From assembly GCA_910584645.1 (NCBI GenBank), contig CAJUAU010000010.1, positions 19,973 through 83,972 on the forward strand: DNA of 64,000 bases, written 5' to 3'. The notes beneath the pieces are model-generated. The model was not told the origin of the DNA and made no database searches. It saw only the letters and a list, made by a program, of their open reading frames with translations. This DNA is from an uncultured Eubacterium sp. GTDB taxonomy: Bacteria > Bacillota > Clostridia > Lachnospirales > Lachnospiraceae. Position numbers and translations under genes: made by a program. This document shows positions 45,172-52,283 of this stretch, piece by piece (the first letter of the stretch is position 1; the number at the start of each line of letters is the position of its first letter).

Positions 45172-45359
45172 TAGCTCGACGGTGCCAATTTGAACCTTGT
45201 TTCGTTCTGCGCTAGCAGAAATCTTCGACCTCCGCTTGTGATTTTCCAATTTACAAGGAAACGGAATGAAACGTACTGGAGGTACGTTGATTGACGTTGA
45301 CGCAGCAAATTGGAAAATCACAAGTCGGAGGCAGGGTTCAAATCAGCACCATCGAGCTA
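45172..45359. repeat. 188-bp MITE-like imperfect palindrome
   Basis: The terminal inverted repeats are 25 bp: TAGCTCGACGGTGCC... at 45172-45196 and ...GCACCATCGAGCTA at 45335-45359, with 22 matches. A second inner pair (45229-45252 with 45307-45331) matches over 24 bp with one extra base. There is no coding capacity. It lies between the rpmA terminator and obgE, and shorter relatives occur at 1491, 49087 and 53229. A non-autonomous mobile element is the most likely explanation. Confidence 0.75.
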
Positions 45360-45363
45360 AGAT

Positions 45364-45390
45364 AAAAAGGCTGCCAAATACATGACAGCC
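45364..45390 (-). terminator. Terminator after rpmA
   Basis: On the minus strand GGCTGTC pairs with GGCAGCC around an 8-base loop and is followed by TTTTT. It directly abuts the palindromic element. Confidence 0.75.
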
Positions 45391-45411
45391 CTAAGTCTTA
45401 CTTAAAACAAC

Positions 45412-45699
45412 TTATTTAGTCTCTACTGGATAAACACTTGCCTGTTTTTTGTCTCTTCCTTTTCTTTCAAAACGAAGAATACCATCAACCAATGCATACA
45501 GTGTATCATCTCCACCTTTTCCAACGTTTATACCTGGATGGATCTTTGTACCACGCTGTCTGTAAAGAATATTCCCAGCTAAAACGAACTGTCCGTCTGC
45601 TCTTTTCGCACCCAGTCTCTTGGACTCGGAGTCACGACCGTTCTTTGTAGAACCCATTCCCTTTTTGTGAGCAAATAACTGAAGGTTCATTTTCATCAT
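45412..45699 (-). CDS. rpmA: Ribosomal protein L27 with Prp-cleaved leader
   Basis: A 95-residue bL27. It begins MMKMNLQLFAHKKGMGSTKN; LQLFA is the N-terminal extension found in Firmicutes, removed by Prp between Phe and Ala to expose the tail reaching the peptidyl-transferase centre. The rest (GNILYRQRGTKIHPG, DTLYALVDGILRFERKGRD) is typical. AGGAGGG precedes the start; the second ATG is equally possible. The protease gene is directly upstream. Confidence 0.95.
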   Translation of the reverse strand: MMKMNLQLFAHKKGMGSTKNGRDSESKRLGAKRADGQFVLAGNILYRQRGTKIHPGINVGKGGDDTLYALVDGILRFERKGRDKKQASVYPVETK

Positions 45700-45722
45700 G
45701 ATATTTCCCTCCTAACATTCAA

Positions 45723-46043
45723 TCATTCATGTAAAGCAACATATTCATTTCCATAGGTATTTTCAATCTCTCTTATACCAAAAATCATAGAACGGATCAA
45801 TAACATTGCCTTGTCATCTACTGGCGTTTTACAGGTAAAATCAATAACCCCGGCGCTTTCGTTCTGACTTAGGTCAAATCGGGTATCGGTAAACTGTTCC
45901 ACAGAATTGATACAGTTTATCACCAGCGCGGAAACCCCTGCACACACCACATCTGTTCCATGTGGAGAAAATCCGGCATGGCCGGATACATGAAAACCAA
46001 TTATGTTACCATGTTCTGACTTCTTAATATGAATCTGTATCAT
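45723..46043 (-). CDS. prp: Ribosomal-processing cysteine protease Prp
   Basis: A 106-residue Prp (YsxB). The catalytic residues are His22 and Cys34 in SGHAGFSPHGTDVVCAGVSA. It trims the L27 leader, an essential step in Firmicutes. The ATG at 46043 follows AGAGGG; a GTG three codons earlier overlaps that site. It sits between rplU and rpmA, as is standard. Confidence 0.93.
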   Translation of the reverse strand: MIQIHIKKSEHGNIIGFHVSGHAGFSPHGTDVVCAGVSALVINCINSVEQFTDTRFDLSQNESAGVIDFTCKTPVDDKAMLLIRSMIFGIREIENTYGNEYVALHE

Positions 46044-46100
46044 AAGATACACCCTCTTTTAAGTTAAGAATTTACTTAAAGATTATGCAATTTCAACGAA

Positions 46101-46409
46101 TTAGCAACTGATCTTTTCAATCTTAACCTGGGTAAATGGCTGTCTGTGACCATTTTTCTTATGGTATCCGGTTTTTCTTTTATACCTGTAGACAATTACT
46201 TTTTTTGCTTTTCCTTCTGAAACTACAGTTGCAGTTACAGAAGCTCCTGCTACAGTCGGTGTACCAACCTTGGTCTCTTTGTCACTGACAACAAGTACCT
46301 GATCAAAAGTAACGGTTTCTCCGGCTTCCACACCAAGTTTTTCCACCTTGATCACGTCGCCTTCTTCAACTTTATACTGTTTACCACCGGTTGCTATAAT
46401 TGCGTACAT
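46101..46409 (-). CDS. rplU: Ribosomal protein L21
   Basis: A 102-residue bL21: MYAIIATGGKQYKVEEGDVI at the start and YRYKRKTGYHKKNGHRQPFT at the C-terminal rRNA-binding part. It is the first gene of the rplU-prp-rpmA operon. Confidence 0.96.
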   Translation of the reverse strand: MYAIIATGGKQYKVEEGDVIKVEKLGVEAGETVTFDQVLVVSDKETKVGTPTVAGASVTATVVSEGKAKKVIVYRYKRKTGYHKKNGHRQPFTQVKIEKISC

Positions 46410-46497
46410 ATAGCACCTCCTTCATTTTACTCGCCAACTATGGTGCCTGTCTCCTTTCCTGAAAATGGACAGAACTATACCTCGTTGTGCGGCATAC
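46410..46497 (-). promoter_or_regulatory. Probable L21 leader of the rplU mRNA
   Basis: About 88 bases separate the predicted start site from rplU. The leader holds a hairpin with CTGTCC near 46466 opposite GGACAG-like bases near 46450, just ahead of the ribosome site. Bacillus and relatives have an autoregulatory L21 leader here; equivalence is inferred from position and pairing, not from a covariance match. Confidence 0.4.
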
Positions 46498-46503
46498 CAT
46501 TGA

Positions 46504-46533
46504 AGTATAACATGGAATACTATGTTATGTCAA
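46504..46533 (-). promoter_or_regulatory. rplU operon promoter
   Basis: On the minus strand TTGACA (46528-46533) and TATACT (46504-46509) are 18 bp apart, giving a start near 46497. Confidence 0.75.
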
Positions 46534-46653
46534 CCGTTATTTTCCTGCTGTTTATCATGCTGTTAATCATGTTTTCAGTATACCATAAAGACACTTCGTT
46601 TACAATCGTCTTATTTACAGAGCTGCCCTATAGAAAAGCCCATTACGCACTTT

Positions 46654-46698
46654 GAGGGTGTCCTCAAAGTCATAAAGTGACTTTGAAGGATCACCCTC
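46654..46698. terminator. Long hairpin downstream of the ADP-ribosyltransferase-like gene
   Basis: GAGGGTG...TCAAAGTCA pairs with TGACTTTGA...TCACCCTC with a small interior mismatch. It lies 13 bp past the stop of the minus-strand gene. No strong T run follows on the minus strand, so it may act as a stabiliser as much as a terminator. The 100 bp between it and the rplU promoter hold nothing I can support. Confidence 0.5.
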
Positions 46699-46710
46699 TT
46701 AAAAATGATT

Positions 46711-47298
46711 TTATACCGGTTGGATCCGGTCTATGGGTATCGCAGTCAGAGATACCATCTCTGCCGCATCCGGCCCCATGATCAGATGCAGCCATATTGC
46801 AGTGCTTTCCTCCAGGGACGTTTTATCCCCGTATACACCTATAGCCCCCATTTTATGGTGAGACACCATTAAGGAATAAAGTTTAGGAAGGCAGATCGCA
46901 TATTCCTGTCCGCCTTTTTGTCCACCTTCTTTCCCACAACCGGCAGCAACCCCTGCTGCTCTGCCTTCCGCCCCAAAAACAAAGGGTTGATATTGCTCTA
47001 TACAACGCGATGGATATTTCCAATAAAAAACAAAGTCTGGCGCAGATAACTTCATGATCTCCCCCACCCGTTTTTTCGCATATTCGAGAACCGTCTCTCC
47101 CGAAGAAAGTTCAAAAGATGGAACAAAACCACCAGCTTTCTTGATATCAAACCAGGTTCTGGTATCTCCCCGGTATACCGGGAAACCTTCTGGCACGATT
47201 CCGCCTCCCATGGTAAGTTTTTTCAAAAATGCTGTTCTTTGATCCAGAACAGGTACTTCTACTGTCTGTTCTTCTCTTATTTGATGTATTGTTATCAT
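46711..47298 (-). CDS. ADP-ribosyltransferase toxin-like protein next to the cytolysin
   Basis: A 195-residue protein with no signal peptide or membrane segment. VYRGDTRTWFDIKKAGGF (41-58) follows the region-1 motif of pertussis S1 and cholera A chains (YR-x-D-x-R, then an amphipathic helix and GG). The C-terminal AAEMVSLTAIPIDRI (178-192) aligns in register with the catalytic-glutamate segment of the same toxins: Glu180, then Ile-Pro at +7/+8. Two features differ: the central STS motif is not visible (the expected place reads FVFYWKYPS, about 89-97), and Ala replaces the first residue of E-x-E. Activity is therefore uncertain. It starts 28 bp after the cytolysin stop with AAGGGAG, so the two form an operon. 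A binding partner or inactive relative is the alternative. Confidence 0.6.
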   Translation of the reverse strand: MITIHQIREEQTVEVPVLDQRTAFLKKLTMGGGIVPEGFPVYRGDTRTWFDIKKAGGFVPSFELSSGETVLEYAKKRVGEIMKLSAPDFVFYWKYPSRCIEQYQPFVFGAEGRAAGVAAGCGKEGGQKGGQEYAICLPKLYSLMVSHHKMGAIGVYGDKTSLEESTAIWLHLIMGPDAAEMVSLTAIPIDRIQPV

Positions 47299-47326
47299 AA
47301 TCTCACTCCCTTTGATGAATCGTCTG

Positions 47327-48772
47327 TTATTTAGGATCTGGTGTAGCTTTTTGGTTTAATGTTGTTCCGCTGATACTGATGGTTCTCTTGTCCACCAGTG
47401 GGAATGTGCGATCGATGGATGTACGCCATTTCTCCCAGATCAGTCCGGTTGCCCCCTGCGCTTTTACATGTATATTTCTGGCATTTGCCGGCAGAGTTAT
47501 GACGTCGGAATAAGGAGCTGTTACATTTCTTCCGTTATGTTCCCAGGTATGGCTTTTTACCACTTCTTCACCCTTGTCATCGTAGGTAAATTCATCCCAG
47601 GATACATCAAATTTTGCCACGTATGCTCCAGTATGTTTCAGATGCAGTTCACCAGAAGTATATTCTACGGATTTGCTCGTGATATATTCTGTCTTTCCCT
47701 GAATGCTGGCGATCTTGTTATCCTTCAGGAACGCCACGGTGTAGCACAATGGAAATGCCGGGTTCTCGGCAGACAACACTACATTTTCACAGATGAGGTC
47801 ATTTAACTGCTGGATCAGCTTTTCATTTTCCATGCTGCCGTTGAGCATAACTGGTTTGCCGCCCATGGTTATGATCGTGCAGCTGATGCGTTTATTTGCA
47901 TTTTTTACTGTTGCATCAGCCTTCAGATCAACGCTTCCATCTGTAATCTTCATATTGGCATTGATATGTGCCTCCAATTCAGCAGAACTCATATCTGACT
48001 GAAGAAGCATGTAAACTTCTCTTCCATACTGAACGTTCTGCACATAACATGGCGGGTTGTTATGATCCATTTTGTTTTTCAGCTTGTCCCAGGTGACAGA
48101 GTCGTCAAAGACATCTGCCGGCGCGGAGGGTAGTTCAGCCGATACGGTATAATAGATCTGCTTAAACTGGATCAGGTAAGCAGATGTTTCCTGTTCTGTG
48201 ATCGAACTAAAATCGATGCCAAGTTTGCTCTCCATGTACTCCACATCACAGCCAAATTTCAGCTGCATTGATTTTTTGTCGTACAAAATACTTTTTTTGT
48301 ACTGCATATTTGCCGCAATGGCATATTTCTTGGATTTGGTCTCCAGCCAGTTATCCAGCAGTTCGTTGATCCCCTCTGTCACTCCGGTGTAGTCGTTGTG
48401 TTCCACGGTTACATGGTTATCTTTTGTCAGCCCGGGAAGATCAATAGTCAGATTCATCGGCCGCCGTTTTACCACAAGAGGATCCGGAACACCTTCGATC
48501 AACTTTTGGTTTGCGACAAGAAGTGCTCCCGGATATGTGATATCTTTTCTCGCATTTGGGACGGCGATATCATACTGTCCGCTCATGTTATGCTTTGTTT
48601 TCGTCGTTACAATAAATTTTTCCGCGACACTCTTACCTGTCTTTGGCACGAAACTTGTCACGTTTTCTCCTGAAAATGCCATCACTTCCTCTGGACGGTA
48701 TGTCAGGCTGCGGATCTCCTCGTTGATCTGTTCCGCATTTTGACTCTCATTACACATCTGCTGTTTCATCAT
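47327..48772 (-). CDS. Cholesterol-dependent cytolysin
   Basis: A 481-residue thiol-activated cytolysin family member, similar along its whole length to perfringolysin O and pneumolysin. Conserved blocks: FVPKTGKSVAEKFIV (41-55), TYPGALLVANQKLIEG (79-94), VVKRRPMNLTIDLPGL (100-115), FKQIYYTVSAELP, FDDSVTWDKLK, TGAYVAKFDVSWDEFTYDD and LPANARNIHVKA. The undecapeptide at 440-450 is GATGLIWEKWR; the family norm is ECTGLAWEWWR, so the cysteine and middle tryptophan are lost. The cholesterol-recognition Thr-Leu pair is kept (T471-L472, SGTTLN). The N-terminus has no signal peptide, as in pneumolysin. AGGAGGT precedes the start. It is followed by an ADP-ribosyltransferase-like gene. Confidence 0.93.
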   Translation of the reverse strand: MMKQQMCNESQNAEQINEEIRSLTYRPEEVMAFSGENVTSFVPKTGKSVAEKFIVTTKTKHNMSGQYDIAVPNARKDITYPGALLVANQKLIEGVPDPLVVKRRPMNLTIDLPGLTKDNHVTVEHNDYTGVTEGINELLDNWLETKSKKYAIAANMQYKKSILYDKKSMQLKFGCDVEYMESKLGIDFSSITEQETSAYLIQFKQIYYTVSAELPSAPADVFDDSVTWDKLKNKMDHNNPPCYVQNVQYGREVYMLLQSDMSSAELEAHINANMKITDGSVDLKADATVKNANKRISCTIITMGGKPVMLNGSMENEKLIQQLNDLICENVVLSAENPAFPLCYTVAFLKDNKIASIQGKTEYITSKSVEYTSGELHLKHTGAYVAKFDVSWDEFTYDDKGEEVVKSHTWEHNGRNVTAPYSDVITLPANARNIHVKAQGATGLIWEKWRTSIDRTFPLVDKRTISISGTTLNQKATPDPK

Positions 48773-49034
48773 TGTAATACCTCCTAAATTTTTTTAATTC
48801 AGATCTGCTCTCTGAACCATACAGACATATTACAATATTGTGTGTAGTGAGGATTTTGGGAAAATAACGGTTATACTGGCTAAACTCTGCTTGATAATGC
48901 GATATCAGACAAAAAAGGGAACGAAAAAATAGATTTTTTTCTTGACAGCGTGCTCATAATATTGTATTGTGTCAATTCTTACGCTCTGGGATTTGTGGTA
49001 GAATAAAGGGCTGAAAACCAAATATTAACTGCAG
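48773..49034. other. AT-rich intergenic region upstream of the cytolysin
   Basis: No gene is seen. On the plus strand TTGACA (48942-48947) and TATTGT (48965-48970), 17 bp apart, form a promoter pointing away from the cytolysin. TTGACA also occurs on the minus strand (48970-48975) but without a matching -10. ACAATATTGTG-type sequences occur near 48835 and 48958. The cytolysin promoter itself could not be placed. Confidence 0.4.
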
Positions 49035-49070
49035 TAGAAAAAACGGCAGAGCTAACGCTGCGCCGTTTTT
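49035..49070. terminator. Terminator between the ABC-F gene and the cytolysin region
   Basis: AAAAACGGC...AGC pairs with GCT...GCCGTTTTT around a short loop, with T runs on both strands. It most likely ends the ABC-F transcript on the minus strand. Confidence 0.8.
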
Positions 49071-49086
49071 AACTCAGCCTATTTTC

Positions 49087-49110
49087 GGGTTAAATCCGCA
49101 CCATCGAACC
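49087..49110. repeat. Solo end of the palindromic repeat family
   Basis: GGGTTAAATCCGCACC followed by ATCGAACC matches the right end of the 188-bp element (45335-45358) at about 20 of 23 positions. It overlaps the last codons of the ABC-F gene, whose C-terminal GSMVRI and stop are encoded by it. Confidence 0.55.
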
Positions 49111-50652
49111 AGGTCCGTGGTAAGTTATCTTCCTAAAACCTTCCCTTGTCAATTCATAGACCGTATCACAGACTTCTGCAATATATTTTCTGTCGTGGGA
49201 AACACTGATGATGGCACCATCAAAGTCCTTTAACAGCTGACGGATCACAGGATTGGACAAGGGGGAAAGGTTTCTGGTTGGTTCATCTAAGACCAGGACA
49301 TTTGCCCCACTCATGCTAAGATGTAGTAAAAACAGTTTTGCTTTCTGTCCGCCAGAAAGTTCGCGGATCGGACGGTTCATTTCCTCTGCGGTAAACTTGA
49401 GGCTGCCAAGAAATGTATGGATCCTGGTCAGCTCTTCCTTATCTCCGGTCTGGGACAGAAAATCAGAAGGAGTACTGTCAAAGTCCATCCGGTCCCTGTA
49501 ATCCTGCGGCATGTAAGCGGCGTGAATGCTGTCCTGTTCCGATAGTTTTTCTGCAATGATCTTTAGAAGAGTGGTCTTTCCCACACCATTTTTACCGGTC
49601 AGGCAGACCTTCTCCCTTCCCTTTACCCAGAGTTCTATATTTTCTGCCAGCAATTTTTCTCCTGCCCGGAGCTCCTTTAGATTTAGCTGTAAAATGGTCT
49701 TTCCATTGGGGATTTTTTCCCTGCCATGAAATTTGAGAAAAATAGCCTCTTCTGTATCCGGTATTTCCGTCATTTCCTCCGCTTCTTTCTCAAACCGGTG
49801 TGCCATCGATCTGACAGCCTTCATCTTCTTTTTTAACAGCCTCGCACCGTGGGGGTCCTGCCTGGAAATCGTATTCTGCTGATGGGCTACTTTTTGCTCG
49901 ATACGACGAAGCCGATCCTGCTGTGCCTTGTATTCACTCCTCTCATTTTTTGCCAACTGTACCTGTTTTGCCAGCTGCTGCTCTCTGGAACTGACGTATT
50001 CCCCATATCCAGTATTACAGATGGTATGTTTTGCTTCTTTCTTTTTCTTGAGCAGCTCCAGATGGAGGATCCGGTCTGCCGTCCTCTCCAGCAGGGTTTC
50101 ATCATGGGAAATGAACAGAATAGCTCCTTCCCAGTGAAGGATAAACTGCTCCAGCCATTCCAGCGTTTTCAGATCGATATCATTCGAGGGCTCATCCAGC
50201 AGAAGTATATCCGGTCTTTTACACAGGAGACGGATCATCTGCAGTTTTACCTTTTCTCCACCGGACAGGGTATCAACCTCTTGGCAGGAATATAACAGAT
50301 CCGGCGGGATCCCCACACGATTTGCCATACCAGCCAGTTCTTTTCCCTCCATTTCATAGAATCCAGCTTCCTGTGTCATAAATTCATAGATGGTCATTTC
50401 TTTGTCTGACTGCTCCAGTTCCTGCTGGAGATATCCTATTACACTGTTATTCCGCAAGATCTCTCCAGAGTATTCCACATAATCTTCCACCAGTTTCTCA
50501 TCATAGAGCAGTTTTATCAAAGTAGATTTACCGTTCCCTTCTTCTCCAATGATGGCTGCCTTATCCCCCGGATTCAGCACGAAAGACAATCCGGAGATCA
50601 ATTTACGCAAGTCTTTTTTGTAAGTAATAGTAAGTTCTTTTATTTGTAACAT
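49090..50652 (-). CDS. ABC-F family ATPase, ribosome-protection type
   Basis: A 520-residue soluble protein with two ABC domains and no membrane segment. Domain 1: GEEGNGKST (36-44), LSGGEKVKL, LLLDEPSNDIDL. A charged interdomain linker at about 190-300 (KKKKEAKHTI, then a long helix pair). Domain 2: GKNGVGKTT, LSGGQKAKL, VLVLDEPTRNLSPLS. ABC-F proteins bind the ribosomal E site and either aid translation or expel antibiotics. The attenuator upstream, with its leader peptide, is the arrangement seen for drug-inducible resistance members; which drug, if any, cannot be read from sequence. The extreme C-terminus is formed by a repeat end. Confidence 0.88.
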   Translation of the reverse strand: MLQIKELTITYKKDLRKLISGLSFVLNPGDKAAIIGEEGNGKSTLIKLLYDEKLVEDYVEYSGEILRNNSVIGYLQQELEQSDKEMTIYEFMTQEAGFYEMEGKELAGMANRVGIPPDLLYSCQEVDTLSGGEKVKLQMIRLLCKRPDILLLDEPSNDIDLKTLEWLEQFILHWEGAILFISHDETLLERTADRILHLELLKKKKEAKHTICNTGYGEYVSSREQQLAKQVQLAKNERSEYKAQQDRLRRIEQKVAHQQNTISRQDPHGARLLKKKMKAVRSMAHRFEKEAEEMTEIPDTEEAIFLKFHGREKIPNGKTILQLNLKELRAGEKLLAENIELWVKGREKVCLTGKNGVGKTTLLKIIAEKLSEQDSIHAAYMPQDYRDRMDFDSTPSDFLSQTGDKEELTRIHTFLGSLKFTAEEMNRPIRELSGGQKAKLFLLHLSMSGANVLVLDEPTRNLSPLSNPVIRQLLKDFDGAIISVSHDRKYIAEVCDTVYELTREGFRKITYHGPGSMVRI

Positions 50653-50697
50653 ATGCTCGCCTCATTTCTTTTTGGCAGCCACCGGCTGCCTTCACAT

Positions 50698-50732
50698 AAA
50701 AAAATCTGCCCCGGAAAATACCGAAAGCAGAT
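50698..50732 (-). promoter_or_regulatory. Attenuator terminator ahead of the ABC-F gene
   Basis: On the minus strand ATCTGC (50727-50732) and GCAGAT (50704-50709), extended by inner pairs CGG/CCG, are followed by seven T (50698-50704). It lies 46 bp before the start codon and would stop most transcripts. TCTGCT in its left arm can also pair with AGCAGA at 50883-50888, next to the leader peptide, a possible antiterminator. Confidence 0.8.
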
Positions 50733-50761
50733 ATCATTCACCTATATGAGTACCAAAATCC

Positions 50762-50799
50762 GTACAACGAAAATATCAAAGATAAGATTTTCGCCGTAC
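50762..50799 (-). promoter_or_regulatory. Leader hairpin of the ABC-F transcript
   Basis: A 13-bp stem joins 50787-50799 to 50762-50774. In the minus-strand RNA the two non-Watson-Crick positions are G-U pairs; in the plus-strand RNA they would be A-C mismatches. This supports a structured minus-strand leader. Confidence 0.65.
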
Positions 50800-50900
50800 C
50801 TGCATATGTCATCAAGACGGGAATATAAATAACCTACAATCGGCATCACAATAACACCCTTAGTTTCCGGGCACTGATCGTGTCTGCTGTTTTTTGTAAA

Positions 50901-50915
50901 TTATTTATTAAACAT
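50901..50915 (-). CDS. Four-codon leader peptide (MFNK) of the ABC-F gene
   Basis: ATG TTT AAT AAA TAA follows a strong GGAGGTG site with 6-7 base spacing, about 17 bases after the predicted transcription start. Such a strong site for so short a frame is typical of a regulatory leader peptide sensed by stalled or slowed ribosomes. Confidence 0.65.
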   Translation of the reverse strand: MFNK

Positions 50916-50938
50916 TCCGCACCTCCACATTTTTTTAC

Positions 50939-50967
50939 ATTATAATATGTAAAGAATGGATTGTCAA
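50939..50967 (-). promoter_or_regulatory. ABC-F promoter
   Basis: On the minus strand a perfect TTGACA (50962-50967) and a perfect TATAAT (50939-50944) are 17 bp apart. The -35 box overlaps the last codons of the upstream acetyltransferase gene. Confidence 0.88.
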
Positions 50968-51509
50968 TCGTTTATTTGATACCACCCCTCCCTGCTGATG
51001 CAGCTAACATGTTCCGTCCGGATATCATCCATCAACTTCCAATAAATATCCTTATTGGTATGATGATAAGTAAAGCCGCATTTTTCCTGCACACGTTTGG
51101 ATTTAGTATTTCCTTCAAAATATCCGCACCAGATCTTATCCAGTTTCAAGTCCTCAAATCCATGACGAAGCAATTCTTTTACAGCCTCTGGAATGAGTCC
51201 TTGTCCCCAATAGGGAACTCCGATCCAGTAACCGATCTCCCCCTCCGTATCAGGCAGGTTTAGATTGCTGGCAGTCCCTTTCATCAGCCCGATACTGCCA
51301 ACTGCTTTCCCATTTTCTTTCAGGCACACAGCATAGGTCTCCTCTGCTGACAAAACTTCCCGGATGATCTCCCGGCTGTTATCCACGCTGGTGTGAACCG
51401 GCCAGCCGGCAATGGGTCCTACTTTCGGATCTTTCGCATATTTATATAAACTTTCTGCATCTGATTCCTGCCATGGGCGCAGAATCAGTCTCTCAGTTAT
51501 CAGTTCCAT
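50964..51509 (-). CDS. GNAT family N-acetyltransferase (RimJ/RimL-like)
   Basis: A 181-residue acetyltransferase. ELITERLILRPWQESDAESL is the usual RimJ/RimL-type opening; GEIGYWIGVPYWGQGLIPEA is the acetyl-CoA region, followed by GFEDLKLDKIWCGYFEGN and RVQEKCGFTYH. The substrate, a protein N-terminus or a small molecule, cannot be told. The ATG at 51509 has GGAGGA just upstream; one four codons earlier is also possible. Confidence 0.85.
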   Translation of the reverse strand: MELITERLILRPWQESDAESLYKYAKDPKVGPIAGWPVHTSVDNSREIIREVLSAEETYAVCLKENGKAVGSIGLMKGTASNLNLPDTEGEIGYWIGVPYWGQGLIPEAVKELLRHGFEDLKLDKIWCGYFEGNTKSKRVQEKCGFTYHHTNKDIYWKLMDDIRTEHVSCISREGWYQIND

Positions 51510-51676
51510 GATTTCCTCCATTTTTATCCTTCTAATTCTTTTTTCACATCACACCGAAACGTTGCTTTTATATTTGAAACTGCCATATACAAATCCTCCA
51601 ATTGCTTCTTCTGTTAAAAGCACATCACGATAGCCGGATTTACATTTATCTCACCTCTCCGGCCTTAGTTATCTTA

Positions 51677-52192
51677 TTAAGTATAAAAAACCACTTCATA
51701 GTACCAGTTAGCTCTAAACTCTTTTCCAAGTGCTGATATCTCTTCACCATACTGAGCAGCATATTTATCCTTTTCAGGACAATATTGTGCGATTGCCTCT
51801 CCTACATAACCTTGGTCAACTGCAATGATGGGAAATATTATTCGGACACACTTTACATCACCATCTTTTAAGTTAAAAACTTTCTCACATCCCAGATCAC
51901 GAAAAAATTTTGTTAATCTTGTTTTTTCATCTTCCGTTATTTTTCCCTTTTCTACCTTTATACTCTCATTTTCATTCACTATTTCAAGTTCTTCGGTTTT
52001 TTCATATAGTTCCTCCAACAAAGTAAGTGTTTCTGTGTGTTTTAACAAATTACTAAGCCTTTCATCCTGCCTGGGTTCTGAGACAACATTATTTTTAAAA
52101 TAAATCAAACACAAAACGATAACTACCAAAAGAAAACTCAAGATCCCAAGCACTATTTTTCTTATTGACTTTACTCTCATCTTTGCAAACAT
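51677..52192 (-). CDS. Single-pass membrane protein of unknown function
   Basis: A 171-residue protein with a short basic cytoplasmic start (MFAKMRVKSIRK), one membrane segment (about 13-33, VLGILSFLLVVIVLCLIYF) and an extracellular, lysine- and glutamate-rich domain. Two cysteines (in GCEKVF and KCVRII) may form a disulfide. I do not recognise the family. AAGGAAGGG supports the start at 52192; longer reading to 52258 is possible. It lies between the NYN gene and the acetyltransferase gene. Confidence 0.6.
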   Translation of the reverse strand: MFAKMRVKSIRKIVLGILSFLLVVIVLCLIYFKNNVVSEPRQDERLSNLLKHTETLTLLEELYEKTEELEIVNENESIKVEKGKITEDEKTRLTKFFRDLGCEKVFNLKDGDVKCVRIIFPIIAVDQGYVGEAIAQYCPEKDKYAAQYGEEISALGKEFRANWYYEVVFYT

Positions 52193-52283
52193 GCCATCTT
52201 CCCTTCCTTTTTGACCTCTTCTAATACCCATTGTTGCAAAAAAAAGAACAATATCCATAGGTGCATACGTCCCTTTTCAAATT

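Noticed and set aside
46440..46655. Plus-strand 71-codon frame
   Set aside because: It lies antisense over the rplU promoter and leader, has no ribosome site and no recognisable content.
46711..47298. Immunity protein for the cytolysin
   Set aside because: The toxin-like Arg and Glu signatures fit an enzyme better, and no membrane or CD59-like features are present; not fully excluded.
48773..48975. Cytolysin promoter from TTGACA on the minus strand (48970-48975)
   Set aside because: No acceptable -10 box lies 16-19 bp away.
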